DNA from: Sphaerulina vaccinii
Lineage: Eukaryota > Ascomycota > Dothideomycetes > Mycosphaerellales > Mycosphaerellaceae
DNA length: 64,000 nucleotides
Direction: 5' to 3'
Assembly: GCA_022570795.1 (NCBI GenBank)
Contig: JAKUDP010000001.1
Location: 3,348,001 to 3,412,000 of the forward strand
Positions 1 to 10,570 of the stretch are shown in pieces. Each line of letters opens with the position of its first letter. The first letter of the stretch is position 1. The notes under the pieces were generated by a model. The model was not told where the DNA came from. It worked only from the letters and a program-made list of their open reading frames with translations, and did not search any database. A program made the translations under genes and the position numbers.

Positions 1-1
1 T

Positions 2-1331
2 GTTGGCCGCATCATGGGCGGCCTCCCGCTAGAGATCATCGTCGGAATCGCACACGTCCTCAACTTATGCTTGATCTGCGCATCTTCTAGCGTCACGCTA
101 AGTATTGCACTGAACACGATTACGGAGCACGGACTGTGCACGATAGGTTTCATCGGTATTCCCATGATTCTTGGCTTCCTACTCTGTATTCCTCGCAGCT
201 TGAACTTCGCTGGCTGGTTTGGTATACCTGCTACCATCAGTATATGTAGGTCAATTCCAACAGTACAATATGTGTTTTGGGGACAGGACTAAAGATTTCG
301 CAGTCGCCGCCGTTCTCATCGTCATCATCGCTTTAGCAGTCAACGGACCAGACTACAGCGCTTCAGCTTCAGGCGGAACAGGCTTCTGGGGAGAGCCACC
401 GAACCAGCCCCTCGAAATGCGTCTCGGGCCAAACCCAGCAGCCAACTACCAGCAACAATTCGGCTCAGTGTTGGACGTAGCTTTCGCGTATGCTGGCAAC
501 CAGTAAGCAACAACACACCATCTCCGTTCTCCCTGCCACAATCGCTAACTAGTATCAACCAGAGCATTCATAACAGTAATGTGCGAAATGCGAAACCCCT
601 CCAAAGACTACACTCCCGCTATAATCTGGCTCAACGTCTTCGGCGTACCCATGTATGTCATCGTGGCCTGCGTGATCTACTCTCTCGCAGGGCAATATGT
701 CGTCTCTCCCGCTTTAGGATCATCACCGGGAGTCGCCTCGAAAGTCGCTTATGGCATACTATTCCCAACACTCCTTGGATCGAGCCTGGTGTTTGGACAT
801 ACGGCAATCAAGTATATGTATAATGTTGTCATGGACCGTATTGTCAAGACTAGACATCGGTTGACTGACAATACACCTTTGACGTGGGGAGTATGGTTGG
901 GCTTGAACTTGGTGTTCTGGATCTTCGCGTTTGTGTTTGCGAACGCTATTCCGGCTTTCAATTCGATTTTGGGCATTACGAGTGCGCTTTTCGTGACTTG
1001 GTGAGTTGAGTCTAGTCCTTTACCTGGAGTGCAAGCTGACTTTGATGAAGGTTTACGTTTGGAATGGCAAATGCACAATGGATCTTTATCAACTGGGGTC
1101 TGCAGTTTTCCACTTGGCGGAAGACATGTCTGGCTGTCTTGAACTGGTTCATGATCTTGGGTGCGTGCAGACTTCGCGAATCGATCTGATTGTTTCGCTA
1201 ACCTTTCAGCAGCATCCGCATTTCTGACGATCTTTGGCCTGTACACCACGATCTCAAGCTTGAATGCGAGAGTGCAGGATCCGAATGATCCTCTCAACGT
1301 GTTCACTTGTGCAGACAATTCCTTGTTCTGA
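2..1331 (+). CDS. AAAP-family amino acid permease, 5' truncated
   Basis: Integral membrane transporter of the amino acid/auxin permease (AAAP) family, expected to import neutral amino acids by proton symport. The 5' end lies outside the window. The hand-built model is join(2..245, 304..502, 563..1000, 1051..1160, 1210..1331), 370 residues in frame. All four introns are 47-60 bp with GT-AG ends, and their phases restore the frame exactly. About nine hydrophobic segments follow one another, starting with EIIVGIAHVLNLCLICAS. Conserved family stretches are AFITVMCEM, YTPAIIWLNVFGVPMY and GLQFSTWRKTCLAVLNWF. The C-terminus ends NVFTCADNSLF. Family membership is well supported by the overall pattern; substrate is not readable from the sequence. 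Confidence 0.85.
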
Positions 1332-1584
1332 GGTCTGTACAACGTTCAGAGAGACAAGATCCTGTGAGAGTAGCATGGAGCGTATGTATCTCGATAACAG
1401 TAGCATTTCAAGTCCCCATTCACTTGTGAAGCTGGATTGCTCCGTCCGTAGCCATTGGGCGCGAAGCGTACGAAGCTGATCATGCACGCCTAAAGTCTAA
1501 GCTCGAAGCTATGCGCCACTTTTCACCAGGCTGGATGCTCATCTGAAGTTCGCTATAGCCTTTCACCTGTGTCACCTAGCAAAC

Positions 1585-3315
1585 ATGAGCAGCATTGCAC
1601 CAAAGGGTTACAGGCGCCTCCTGCGCTGTCCAAGTCTACCAAATGGTCTCACTTTCGCGACCTACTGGCATCGCTTCGCAGGAATTCCAGACTTCTACAT
1701 CTGTTCAAAGTGCTACGCAGACCACCTAGCAAAAACTTCGCTGGCAACACTCTGTGAGATCTTTTACGATGAACCCTTACCGGGTACCATCTCCTCCTGC
1801 GACCTGAACCATGCTCGCATGAAGCAGGTCATCCGAGATGCGCTGAAGTCTGGCGACACTTACGACTTGTTGGAATGTGCTCAGACGCGAAATATCGCTC
1901 CTCCGTGCAAAGGTGCCACTGGCGAACTAGGTGGGAGGCACCTGAGATGGTGGAGCCCGGATGAACTGTGGCATGATGGTTTCGTGGCATGCGACTCTTG
2001 CGATGGAGACTGGCTAGCTGCGTCGCCTTTCAGAGACAAGTTCCACATGCGAAGCTTCCCAGAGCATAAGCCGGAAGATCTGTGGGTGTGCGACCTGGCT
2101 CCACCATACATCAGACGAATGCTTCAGCAGTGCAAGACCACAGATGACTGGCAGAAATTCGTGGAAGGAAGTAGGCATGCCATTGCGCTGCCGGCTTGCT
2201 CCAACACTGCTGTGAAAAGGGGATTGAGAAAGTGGTTTAGACCGGCGAAGCCACATCGAATCCTGGAGATGATGGTATGCGAGAGGTGCTTGCTGGATAA
2301 TGTTGGTGGTCTGCCGATCGCAGAGAGTTTCGAAGAAGTGAAGACTTTGCCGCTGGAAAGAGATCAAGATTGGATATGCGATTTCCAGACGCCGTCGATT
2401 CGTGCATGTACGGAGGCCGTGCTGGAGAAGGACTATGCTCTGTGGCATACTCTGGTCAGCGAAATAGTGTCGAAGCCTGTTTGTGCACATGGCGCTGTGG
2501 CGGATGCAGACTGGTACGTGTTGCCCGACCCGGAGAATCCAGGAGAGACGATTGAGGAGTTCGACATATGTGCTGCTTGCTATATCGGCCACTCCAAGGC
2601 CACCAAATTTGAACGTGTCCTGAAGCCCAAACGATACCCTGCTGGCGTGGAGCGGATCTGTGATTTCAGTCCGGTAGCAGCACGCTCAGAGAAGTACTTG
2701 GAACAGTGGAACATGGTCTTGTACACTGGAGACCCTTCACCCTTCACTCGATATGTCCAGAGCATATCTTTACTGCCAGTCTGTTCCGGATCCACGTCCA
2801 TCCAGAATCAACGCTGGTATGGCATGGAAGACTTGTTCTTCTTCTGCCAATCCTGTTACGAAGAAGTCGGTCGCTGCAGCTACTTCGCTTCAAGCTTCAC
2901 GATTCAGAATAAGACCTATCCACAAGCTTCTTGCGACATGTACACTAACAACATGCGAAGCCGGTATGTCATAGCTTGTCGTGAGCGGAACCTTGTAGGT
3001 TTCCTAGCATATTGCAAAGAGCGTGTCCAGGCTCTAGAAGCGTACAATCAGAATATCAAATCGGCAATGCAGTTGATGCGTATCAACAATATGCGGAATG
3101 TGAATCAGATGGCGTTGAGCACAGCTCTCACCTACAACTCGATGGGACACCAACAGGGTGGCTGGAGGCTAGGTGATCTGTCTCATATGCCGTCGTATGT
3201 TGGAGCGAATATGATAGCTCTGCGAACGCAGGATGCCATCAATCGGGCAGGAAATCTTCCACCTGCTAGCCCGGAAGATATCGTCATCAGGAAGAGGTGG
3301 GCCACCATGGAGTAA
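1585..3315 (+). CDS. Cysteine-rich protein with five tandem CxxC repeats, function unknown
   Basis: Intronless 576-codon frame. I recognise no named family. The protein is built from five tandem units of 93-100 residues, each with four cysteines in the same layout: a lone Cys, a Trp 10-14 residues later, a CxxC pair, then a Cys-Asp 26-30 residues on. Cys positions are 15/40/43/72, 108/136/139/169, 205/232/235/265, 300/329/332/359 and 400/421/424/450. The constant spacing suggests five zinc-ribbon-like modules, but metal binding is inference. After residue 460 the chain is Asn/Met-rich and has no CxxC repeat. No signal peptide or membrane segment is visible, so a cytosolic or nuclear location is likely. 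The start at 1585 places the first repeat cysteine at residue 15 and is the only Met upstream of it in frame. Coding is supported by the repeat conservation itself. Confidence 0.8.
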   Translation: MSSIAPKGYRRLLRCPSLPNGLTFATYWHRFAGIPDFYICSKCYADHLAKTSLATLCEIFYDEPLPGTISSCDLNHARMKQVIRDALKSGDTYDLLECAQTRNIAPPCKGATGELGGRHLRWWSPDELWHDGFVACDSCDGDWLAASPFRDKFHMRSFPEHKPEDLWVCDLAPPYIRRMLQQCKTTDDWQKFVEGSRHAIALPACSNTAVKRGLRKWFRPAKPHRILEMMVCERCLLDNVGGLPIAESFEEVKTLPLERDQDWICDFQTPSIRACTEAVLEKDYALWHTLVSEIVSKPVCAHGAVADADWYVLPDPENPGETIEEFDICAACYIGHSKATKFERVLKPKRYPAGVERICDFSPVAARSEKYLEQWNMVLYTGDPSPFTRYVQSISLLPVCSGSTSIQNQRWYGMEDLFFFCQSCYEEVGRCSYFASSFTIQNKTYPQASCDMYTNNMRSRYVIACRERNLVGFLAYCKERVQALEAYNQNIKSAMQLMRINNMRNVNQMALSTALTYNSMGHQQGGWRLGDLSHMPSYVGANMIALRTQDAINRAGNLPPASPEDIVIRKRWATME

Positions 3316-4340
3316 GTCTTGTACAAGCTGAGTAGGCTTTGTGGTTCAGAGGGAGAAGCCCCCGGGCTCAATCGACTGCATAGCTTGCTCATGAAGCTGT
3401 GAGCGAGTCCTTGGGCCTGCTATGATCGAGCCGGTGTCTTCCAGTAGGCAATTCGAGGCGCCACTAGGCAAGTGGTCTTAGAGCGGTCCATACCACTATC
3501 GGTGCGGTAGGATAGTAGAAGGCATATGGTGTAAGTGAAAGCAAAAGCCTCCACGCTCAACAAAAATCCGTAGCTCGAATGCTCGAATTTACAAATACGT
3601 GGTTTTGAGCTAGCGGCGGCTACTCCCGGCCAATATCATTGGTCAGAATCCTGGAAGTGAATAATGTTTGACCCTGACCCTTACCCTGCTAGTCTCTGAA
3701 CGATTATATTGCGTTCTGCTCCTGCTCAACGAGCTTCTCCACTTTCTTTCGAGCAGGCCACAGGCCACGCCATCTTTTCTGCATCAAATATCACCCTGTC
3801 TCACACCACGACTCCCGTGCACTCATCAAATCGAGCTATGCTGCCCGTGTAGGCATGTCTGCCACGCGAGACGGCGCTTCCAAAATTGTGGCTGAGTTGC
3901 GTGTCTGCTGGTGAACAAACCATCACCAACAAGTCGTCGTACAACATAAGCGGAACCATTGACGATTGGCACAACCGGGTTCCCAATTCGGGCACAAATG
4001 TACTCTGGAGATGGAAGGAAGCATTCGATTGGCAGAGCATACGATGAAGCTAGTGTATATCCTCTACATCCGCGGATGACACGATTCCATCGTCGATGGT
4101 ATGGTATTGTTAGAATATGTTACTTGGTAATTAGAGCTGGAAACCACCACAGTCTGCATCCGATCTGATGCAGGCTTCGGCGGAGTCGCACGGCAATCAG
4201 ATGTCGTACAAATCCCACAGTGGTCAACGATCTTCGCTCTGTTCGCGATGAACGGAGGCACAACCGTTCGTCTTGCAGACTCGACAGAATCGGACGTACA
4301 AGAAGGATTCTCTCGCTTGCCGTCAGGATGGGCATCTCCC
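3316..4340. other. Gene-free interval, about 1 kb
   Basis: Lies between the 3' ends of two convergent genes (cysteine-repeat protein on +, hydrolase on -), so it should hold only 3' UTRs and terminators. The open frames here are short, overlapping and without recognisable composition. I see no repeat or RNA gene. Confidence 0.6.
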
Positions 4341-5491
4341 TCAAACCATCTCAATTGCATTCATGACATTCTGTGCATGCATCTTGGAGTATCTCGCATT
4401 CGGCGCGTAAGCCATATATGCATGAGGCATGCCAGGATATGTATGAAACTCTGTAGGAACTCTCGCCTCAATTAGACGACTGGCAAACTTCGTGTCTTCC
4501 AGAATGAAGATGTCAAGCTGACCACAATCGATATAGGTTGACGGTAAGCCAGACAGGTCCTCTGCCCGAGCTGGTGCAGCATATTCAGAAACAGCTTTTG
4601 GATCAGAAGATCCTGCTTTATCTCCTAGCAGAGCTCCCCAGCCAGTGACGTTGTCATCGACTTTCCAAGTTGCGAACTCTTCTATGCCTGCAAGTGGTTC
4701 GTTGTTACGATCATCGAGCATAGGGAAGATCAGGATCTGCTTTGCGACTGGTGGAGACAATCTCTCATCGCGCGCGAGAAGGCAAGTTCCAGCTGTATAT
4801 GATGTTAGCCAATGAAAGTAGTCAACTCAGCTGCCCTGATCTGAAGCCCATCATATCAATGTTGATGAGGGTTGTAATGCCCAGCAGTCCACCAAGAGAA
4901 GGAAGGCGACTCACCTGCGAGTCCGCCACCAGCAGACTCTCCAAGCACGATGATCTTACCCGAATCAACACCAAGCTGTGCAGCATTCGAGCTCAACCAC
5001 TGCAAGCCACTCCAGCAATCATACACAGGCGTAGGATGAGGATTCTCAGGTGCCAACCTATAACCCACAGCAAAGATCGGTAGTCCAGTCTCTTCGCATC
5101 GCTTGGCGATACTCTTCTCGAACACATCAACACTACCAAGGATCATACCTCCGCCATGGATGTAATAGAGAGCCTTGGTCCCACGAGGCTTTCCTTCTTG
5201 GCGGAACTCGGCGATGTTGATATATGTGCCATCGAAGCTCTTGATGGAATGGTTCGTTCTGGTGACAGTCGGGCAGTCTGGTAAGGCAGTTGTCATTTGC
5301 ATGAACATGGCATTCGACATGTTTCGTCGCCCAATGGCATCGCCTCGTGCGAACTGTGTGTGTGACTGTATTAGCGATCGTGCTGTATACTTGTTCCATC
5401 GAACGATAAAATGTACCTTCGGCTTAGCTGCCATCATTTCTGCGAGAGGCGCGAAGGCCGCAGCCACCTCTGGATCATACTGAAGAGGCAT
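4341..5491 (-). CDS. Alpha/beta hydrolase-3 family esterase/lipase
   Basis: Serine hydrolase of the hormone-sensitive-lipase/arylacetamide-deacetylase type; it should cleave a carboxylic or acetyl ester. The model is complement(join(4341..4792, 4915..5353, 5417..5491)), 321 residues. The oxyanion motif HGGG is at 91-94, the nucleophile Ser165 sits in GESAGGG, and the other triad residues are probably Asp265 (GQLDIF) and His295 (PGMPHAY). Intron 1 (63 nt, 5354-5416) is a multiple of three and has no stop, so retention would insert 21 residues. Intron 2 (122 nt) splits the codon just after GGGLA. No signal peptide is visible. The FAD oxidoreductase at 5768-7370 lies just upstream on the same strand, 276 bp away. 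Substrate is unknown; steryl-ester cleavage is only a guess from that neighbour. Confidence 0.85.
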
Positions 5492-5767
5492 TCTGATAGA
5501 GTCGTGTAAAATGGTAGACTGAATTGGTGCGTAGAGATGTTCGCGTTAGTGTGTCAGGACGTTTCAAGAAGGAAGATGTGGCATAACATCTAGATCTAGG
5601 TGTACGTAAGCAGGTCTTTAGTGCCCCAGAGCTGAAGGTAGCTCGTACCGTCTCGCCTTCGTACTCGGAGCTCCAAGTTGCAGAAGTGCCGACTCCGTGC
5701 TTTACGAACGCCCTGCAATAACGATAACGAGACTTCCAACAATGTCTACTCCACATACTCCACAGAC

Positions 5768-7370
5768 CTACTCCTCCTTCTCTCTTGCGATCCAATTCAT
5801 CCAGGTCGATTGCCTTTTCTTCTTCCACTCGCCTCCCAACCAGGCCTTGGTGAGAGCAAGCGGCGCAGCACCTGGGAAGATTATGCCATAGTTGATGATA
5901 TCCTTCCAGGATACGTTATCCAGACGCTGTTGTATCTTTTCTGGATCAGTTCTAGCCTTGTCGAAGATAGTCGGCAACGTCGTAGCATGATACTTCTCAC
6001 GCAGGCTGTCATACCACTTCCGATCAAAGGGTCGCCACCAATCGTCTTCTGTTGCAAAGGATGCTGCGTACATCCATTTCATACCTCCTCTCTCATGTAG
6101 TTTGTCTTCGATGGCCTTGTTCTCGGCAAGATAGCCTTCCAGAGTGTGGTCGAGCGGCGCGCCCCAGATGCCAACGTTGAGCATGAGCTCAGGTGTGCCA
6201 TCGGCCTTTTTCTCACTCGTGTGCGGATGAATCGTTGGTCCTGGGCTTTGCTTCAACGGGCACAGCCATAGTGGCCAGACCTTGATGTTCTCGGTCTCCC
6301 ATTCGATGAACTCTGCCGCGGCTTTCATCGGAACTGCGACGTCCTGAACGATCTGAATGTTCAAGAACAAGGCATGCATACTTGCGTACAGCATTCGCGT
6401 GTGCAAAAAGTCATCTAGCCAGTATCGGGTGCGTTTGCTGAAGGATACCCAGCCATTGGTTGCATCAAAGACGCTTTTGCCTACCCAGAATCCACCTCGA
6501 TCGTATCGGAAGTAGTACTCTGGCAAAGGAATGAGCTCAGTGACTGGTCCATTGCTTGTCTTCAGACGTTCCTCGACGTGCCAAGCGAACCAAGGATCTG
6601 TAGGTGCGCTGAACCTTGCGACAGTGGCACCAGGAGCACGTTCGTTTGTGCGACGCCCAGTGATGATTGCGCCTGAAGTCTTCGACCACAAGATTCCATC
6701 AACGTAGTCCCAACGATCATATTCCGCGCCAGATGTAAAGTGCTTCACCTTGTCGACTGCTTCCTGGATGCTCGTGACAGGATGATAGGTTGTCTCCACA
6801 TACTTCTTGGCCTTCTCAACACGAATAGCAAGCATTGTTACGACTCCGAATGTCCCTAGCCCGCCTGCTGCGCCATGGAAGAGGTCAGAGTTCTCCGTCT
6901 CGGAGCAGATGACAATCTCGCCACTGGCTAGCACCATTTCTACGTGATCGATTGTGCGATTGAAGAAACCATGCTTGTAAGACGAGCTTTCTCCGGTTGT
7001 CCCACTATAGCCTCCACCAACAGTGATTCCTGTATGCCATAAGCTTGAGCAACATGTGATCGCCAACCAATAAACATCGTAACATACCTGGGAAGTCTGC
7101 AACGACAGCAGGAGTGAGGCCGTAAGCCAGTGTAGCCTCGACGAGCCGGTCCATCGGGACATTGGCCTCGACGTAGATCAACAAGTTGTCCGTATCCACC
7201 TTCAACACATTGTTCAGTCCACTTGTATCGACCACATTCTTCCGGTCACGCAGAACTTGATTGCGACTGCTGTTGGTTGCTCCACGAAAGATGCGGAACT
7301 TCTGCTTCTTGTCATAGAAGTCCTTCACGCTGCGAGCAATCTGCCCGACCAGCTTGTTGTGCTCTTCCAT
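5768..7370 (-). CDS. FAD-linked oxidoreductase, delta(24)-sterol reductase (DHCR24)-like
   Basis: Flavoprotein of the FAD_binding_4 (PCMH) superfamily, closest in pattern to fungal DHCR24-like proteins. The model is complement(join(5768..7029, 7088..7370)), 514 residues, with one 58-bp phase-1 intron inside the DFPG/ITVGGG motif. The FAD fold is marked by FRIFRGATNSSR (about 25-36), VEANVPMDRLVEATL, and GITVGGGYSGTTGESS followed by YKHGFF. The C-terminal half keeps the family's WPLWLCP and GGMKWMYA stretches. There is no clear N-terminal membrane anchor, unlike animal DHCR24, so a soluble protein is possible. The start at Met 7370 leads into EEHNKLVGQIARSV, the usual N-terminus of the group. 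Whether it reduces a sterol or another alkene cannot be told. Confidence 0.85.
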
Positions 7371-8984
7371 GGTTGATCAGTGCTATAGTCAGCTGTTGGG
7401 CCATCTCTGCTGCCATACTGTTGCGCAGAGCTACACAAGGCACAAAGAAGCTGACTTGAGCCTAGCAAACAATACCAAGCTGGCCTACCTATTGTTCCCA
7501 ACATGCCGCGTCCACAAGAGCTCTTCTCGGCTTGCGACTGCCTCCACCAGCTTGACAGCACGGCATTGTAGATTTTCTAGAGCATTGGTGGCCTGGCGAT
7601 TGCATCTGCGTCTCAAGGTAGCGAGGAGCTATTCAAGCGTGTCTCATCTCACATGATGTCTGATTCCAGCCTGTCGTGGCGCGGCTGGATCCAGATATCA
7701 TGGTACGGCTCCAAGAGGTTGCATGGGTTTCGATGGCAATGGCGTTTGGCTGGCACTGTCGGCGGTGAGTATGCTGGAGATTCTGGTGAAGGCTCGATGT
7801 TGTTGTCTTCGAACAGCCTCACACACTTGACGCGTTGAGAGTTGACAGATTTGGCAAAGTGCCAAGGCCGTTATGCCTTCCACGTCACGCTTTCTGTTCC
7901 AGGTCTGTTCTTCTCTTCGACATCCACAACACGTAACTCGCATTCACCACCGACTCACTCTGGAATCCGCTCCCCTCCTGGTCTGCCTGCCCCCGCCTAG
8001 AAGATACCGAGACGGCATCATGGGCCTGTGGAGTATATTCTGCTGCCACCCGCCTTCCGTTCTACAACCCGTCACATCTTGTCAGTCAGGTCGAATACAT
8101 GTAATTGAGACGACCTGTTCACAACAGACCCAAGGTGCCCGAGCATGGAGCACTCTCTTCGCTCGAGTGGTGTCGCTCAGCATGCCTTGGCATGAAAGGA
8201 AGGACATGTACTTGTTCAACGCACTTGCGCAACTCAAGACACACGACAGTGACCTGGCACGATCTATCTCAGCCTCGTACTTCGGCAGTCCCGTGGCTTC
8301 GGATACGCGCTTCCATCCTAGTCCCCATTGCGCTCTCGCTGCAGGGCGCTATTGTCACGATGTCCAGCACTATGGAGCCACAGCCACGACATTGACTAAG
8401 CTCGTGGTTACATATCGGCCATAACTAACATCCTTAGATCACTCGCGTACCCCATGGGACTCCACAAGTTGATGGGTGCACTGTACGCCTGCTATTCACC
8501 TGACACGATGTCTCGTCCTCAGGTCCTCATGAAGCTACGTCAACGCTCTTAATCCTTGCATTGGGCCCTCGCCTAGCCTCGATGGCACGTGGCAAGCTGA
8601 GACTGATTCAATTCTCAAGACGAACGAAGACGCAAACGGAGGAACAGGGAAACATGTACTGACAAACGTAGGTCAAATACTCCTACTTCCCACCTCATGG
8701 ACATTTCAGCTATAAGATCAAACCTATCGATCCGCGCGCTACCAAGTTTACCCAAACCTTCGCGTCACTCGTTCTGCCTTGTCTGTCCTCCCTTGCGATT
8801 AGGTACCAATCGTCGGGAACTTGTGCTCTCGGCTCAAGCGCATCTCTGCCTGTGAGCAGCAACCACGATATTGCACATCCAGATACAACCCTCGGAGAGG
8901 TCGATCGAGCCCCAGAGAGAGTCCGATAGTTGGTCGCCTACCGCGAGTCAGTAGATCATCGACATACTGCTAAAAGACCTCTCG
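7371..8984. other. Gene-free interval, about 1.6 kb
   Basis: Divergent intergenic space between the FAD oxidoreductase (-) and the ORF starting at 8985 (+), so it should contain both promoters. The longest open frame (7873-8424, +) has a composition I cannot match to a protein and no supporting splice pattern. No repeat or RNA gene was seen. Confidence 0.5.
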
Positions 8985-10073
8985 ATGTCGTGTATGAGTC
9001 CACGCGACCAATTCTACATTCTTCCGAATCAATACAAGCCCGCCCGGAAGCCCCGGTCTCCAGAGCCTCTGCATATCGAGTCCTTGTGCGAGCTGGAAAC
9101 TGCGACCGCTGCTCTTATAGTCTCGCGTGAACCACCACGACCATGGAAATCGTCTTTCGCGAAGGCGCGGGCAGACGACAGCCAAAGAACAACGAAACGA
9201 GTGAGCTTCAGCAGCCACGTGAGCATTCGAATCATTCCAGCTCGCAAGCTACCAATTTCTACTGGCCTCGACTTGTACGATATCATGGCAGCGACTGATG
9301 ATGAATTTGCGTCTTTCCTAGGGCGTCAGCCTGATTCGCCAGCACCATGGAGGAGCAGCAAGGCGAGCTGGAGATCACGAGATCTTTCAGCACCGCCTGT
9401 CGCTCCTCGAAAACCATCCAGACTGGTACCGAGCACGCATTCCACGCAGGTCAAGCCCACACGGTTTCCTGGGGTCCACGGCAATGGCGAAGCAAGCCAA
9501 TTATCGGCCTCTTCCTGGCAAGGCCAATTCAGCACGGAAGAAGTCGCTGCACAGCGCAGAGCATGTGTCAACCCTCGATATGTGCAGGCATCAGGCCCAC
9601 AGTCCCAGCATGTTGGCACTATGGGAAGTGCTTCATCCTCCATACGCAGTCGGCAAGCGTTCCTGCGTCACGTTCGGCAGCTTCGGCAGCAACAGGCCGC
9701 CCAGTTACACGATACTCCGTTGCGTAGACGCCGTCTTGAAAGGCAGCGTCTAGCAAGAGGGCAAAGAGCGAGCAGTGTGAATGTCCAGGCTATAGTGGCA
9801 GATCGCCACATATGTGCGAGTGATCGACCAGATCATGTTCGCTCGGTCCCCGAGTCGATAGGATGTCCTCCATTCACGTCACTATATCAAGGAGAGATTC
9901 AGAGGCCGCCATGCACTTCGTCGGACAGAGATGCACAGCTGGCAATGTCTGTCGCTCCACGAGTCAAGACGTATGTGGATCACATTCGTCAACAAAGGAG
10001 TCCTCTGAAGCCACTACATGCGCACTTTGTATCTGAGCCCATTCGCAAAGTGCTGAGCGCAGTTTCGAGTTGA
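8985..10073 (+). CDS. Hypothetical basic disordered protein with an RVxF (PP1-docking-like) motif
   Basis: Intronless 362-codon frame that I do not recognise. It is rich in Arg, Ser, Gln and Pro, with no membrane segment or globular-looking domain, so it is probably mostly disordered. Residues 71-75 read KRVSF, a textbook RVxF docking motif for protein phosphatase 1, inside a basic Ser/Thr-rich context. Residues about 210-260 form an Arg/Gln-rich, probably helical stretch (RQAFLRHVRQLRQQQAAQL). Start choice is uncertain: Met1 and Met4 are both possible. The frame is long for chance, but disordered Ser/Arg-rich frames do arise as shadows in GC-balanced fungal DNA, so existence is only moderately supported. 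It could also be one exon of a longer gene. Confidence 0.5.
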   Translation: MSCMSPRDQFYILPNQYKPARKPRSPEPLHIESLCELETATAALIVSREPPRPWKSSFAKARADDSQRTTKRVSFSSHVSIRIIPARKLPISTGLDLYDIMAATDDEFASFLGRQPDSPAPWRSSKASWRSRDLSAPPVAPRKPSRLVPSTHSTQVKPTRFPGVHGNGEASQLSASSWQGQFSTEEVAAQRRACVNPRYVQASGPQSQHVGTMGSASSSIRSRQAFLRHVRQLRQQQAAQLHDTPLRRRRLERQRLARGQRASSVNVQAIVADRHICASDRPDHVRSVPESIGCPPFTSLYQGEIQRPPCTSSDRDAQLAMSVAPRVKTYVDHIRQQRSPLKPLHAHFVSEPIRKVLSAVSS

Positions 10074-10570
10074 GGAAGTCCAGGCTGGATAATGGCCAGA
10101 TCGTACCTTGGTCTAGGGATGGGAGATGGTAAGGTCTGCTCAGTCAGCTGAACTCACGTTGGTTGCCTGGTCTTGTACGGACGTAACGTCGTCAGATTTG
10201 CGATCCTACAACTAGTCACTTAAGTCAGCTGAGGATTGTGATATAAATATATCATGTGGTCGGAGGTGGCAGACCGCGGTGCGTTTGACATAAACCTCCG
10301 AGCTTCCCTGCTTCACGGCCGTTGGAGATAACGTGCTCTCAGCACACATATGCATATCCACTTCCCCTCACCACTTGCTCCACAACCACTCCAGTTTGTC
10401 TCGTGGCTCATTTGCCCGATGCCCTGCCTTCGGATCGGCTCCGAATAGGCACCTTGCTGGAGACCCACACTACCTTGATGATCCTCAGCTGCTCGTCGAC
10501 TGCATGTCTACTGAACACTGGACAGTAAAACTCATCAACAAACTAGAACATTCCCACGAACACAGCAAAC
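10074..10570. other. Gene-free interval with a TATA-like element
   Basis: Same-strand spacer before the F-box-like gene. It contains a strong AT-rich TATA-like run, listed separately. Small open frames around 10322-10782 overlap the next gene in other frames and look like shadows. Confidence 0.45.
10242..10251 (+). promoter_or_regulatory. TATA-box-like element (TATAAATATA)
   Basis: The run TATAAATATA stands in an otherwise balanced sequence, about 320 bp upstream of the Met at 10571. If used, it implies a 5' UTR of roughly 250-290 nt for that gene, long but possible. It could be chance. Confidence 0.35.

Noticed and set aside
7873..8424. 183-codon plus-strand frame
   Set aside because: No motif, mixed composition, no supporting splice sites, and overlapping frames of similar quality.
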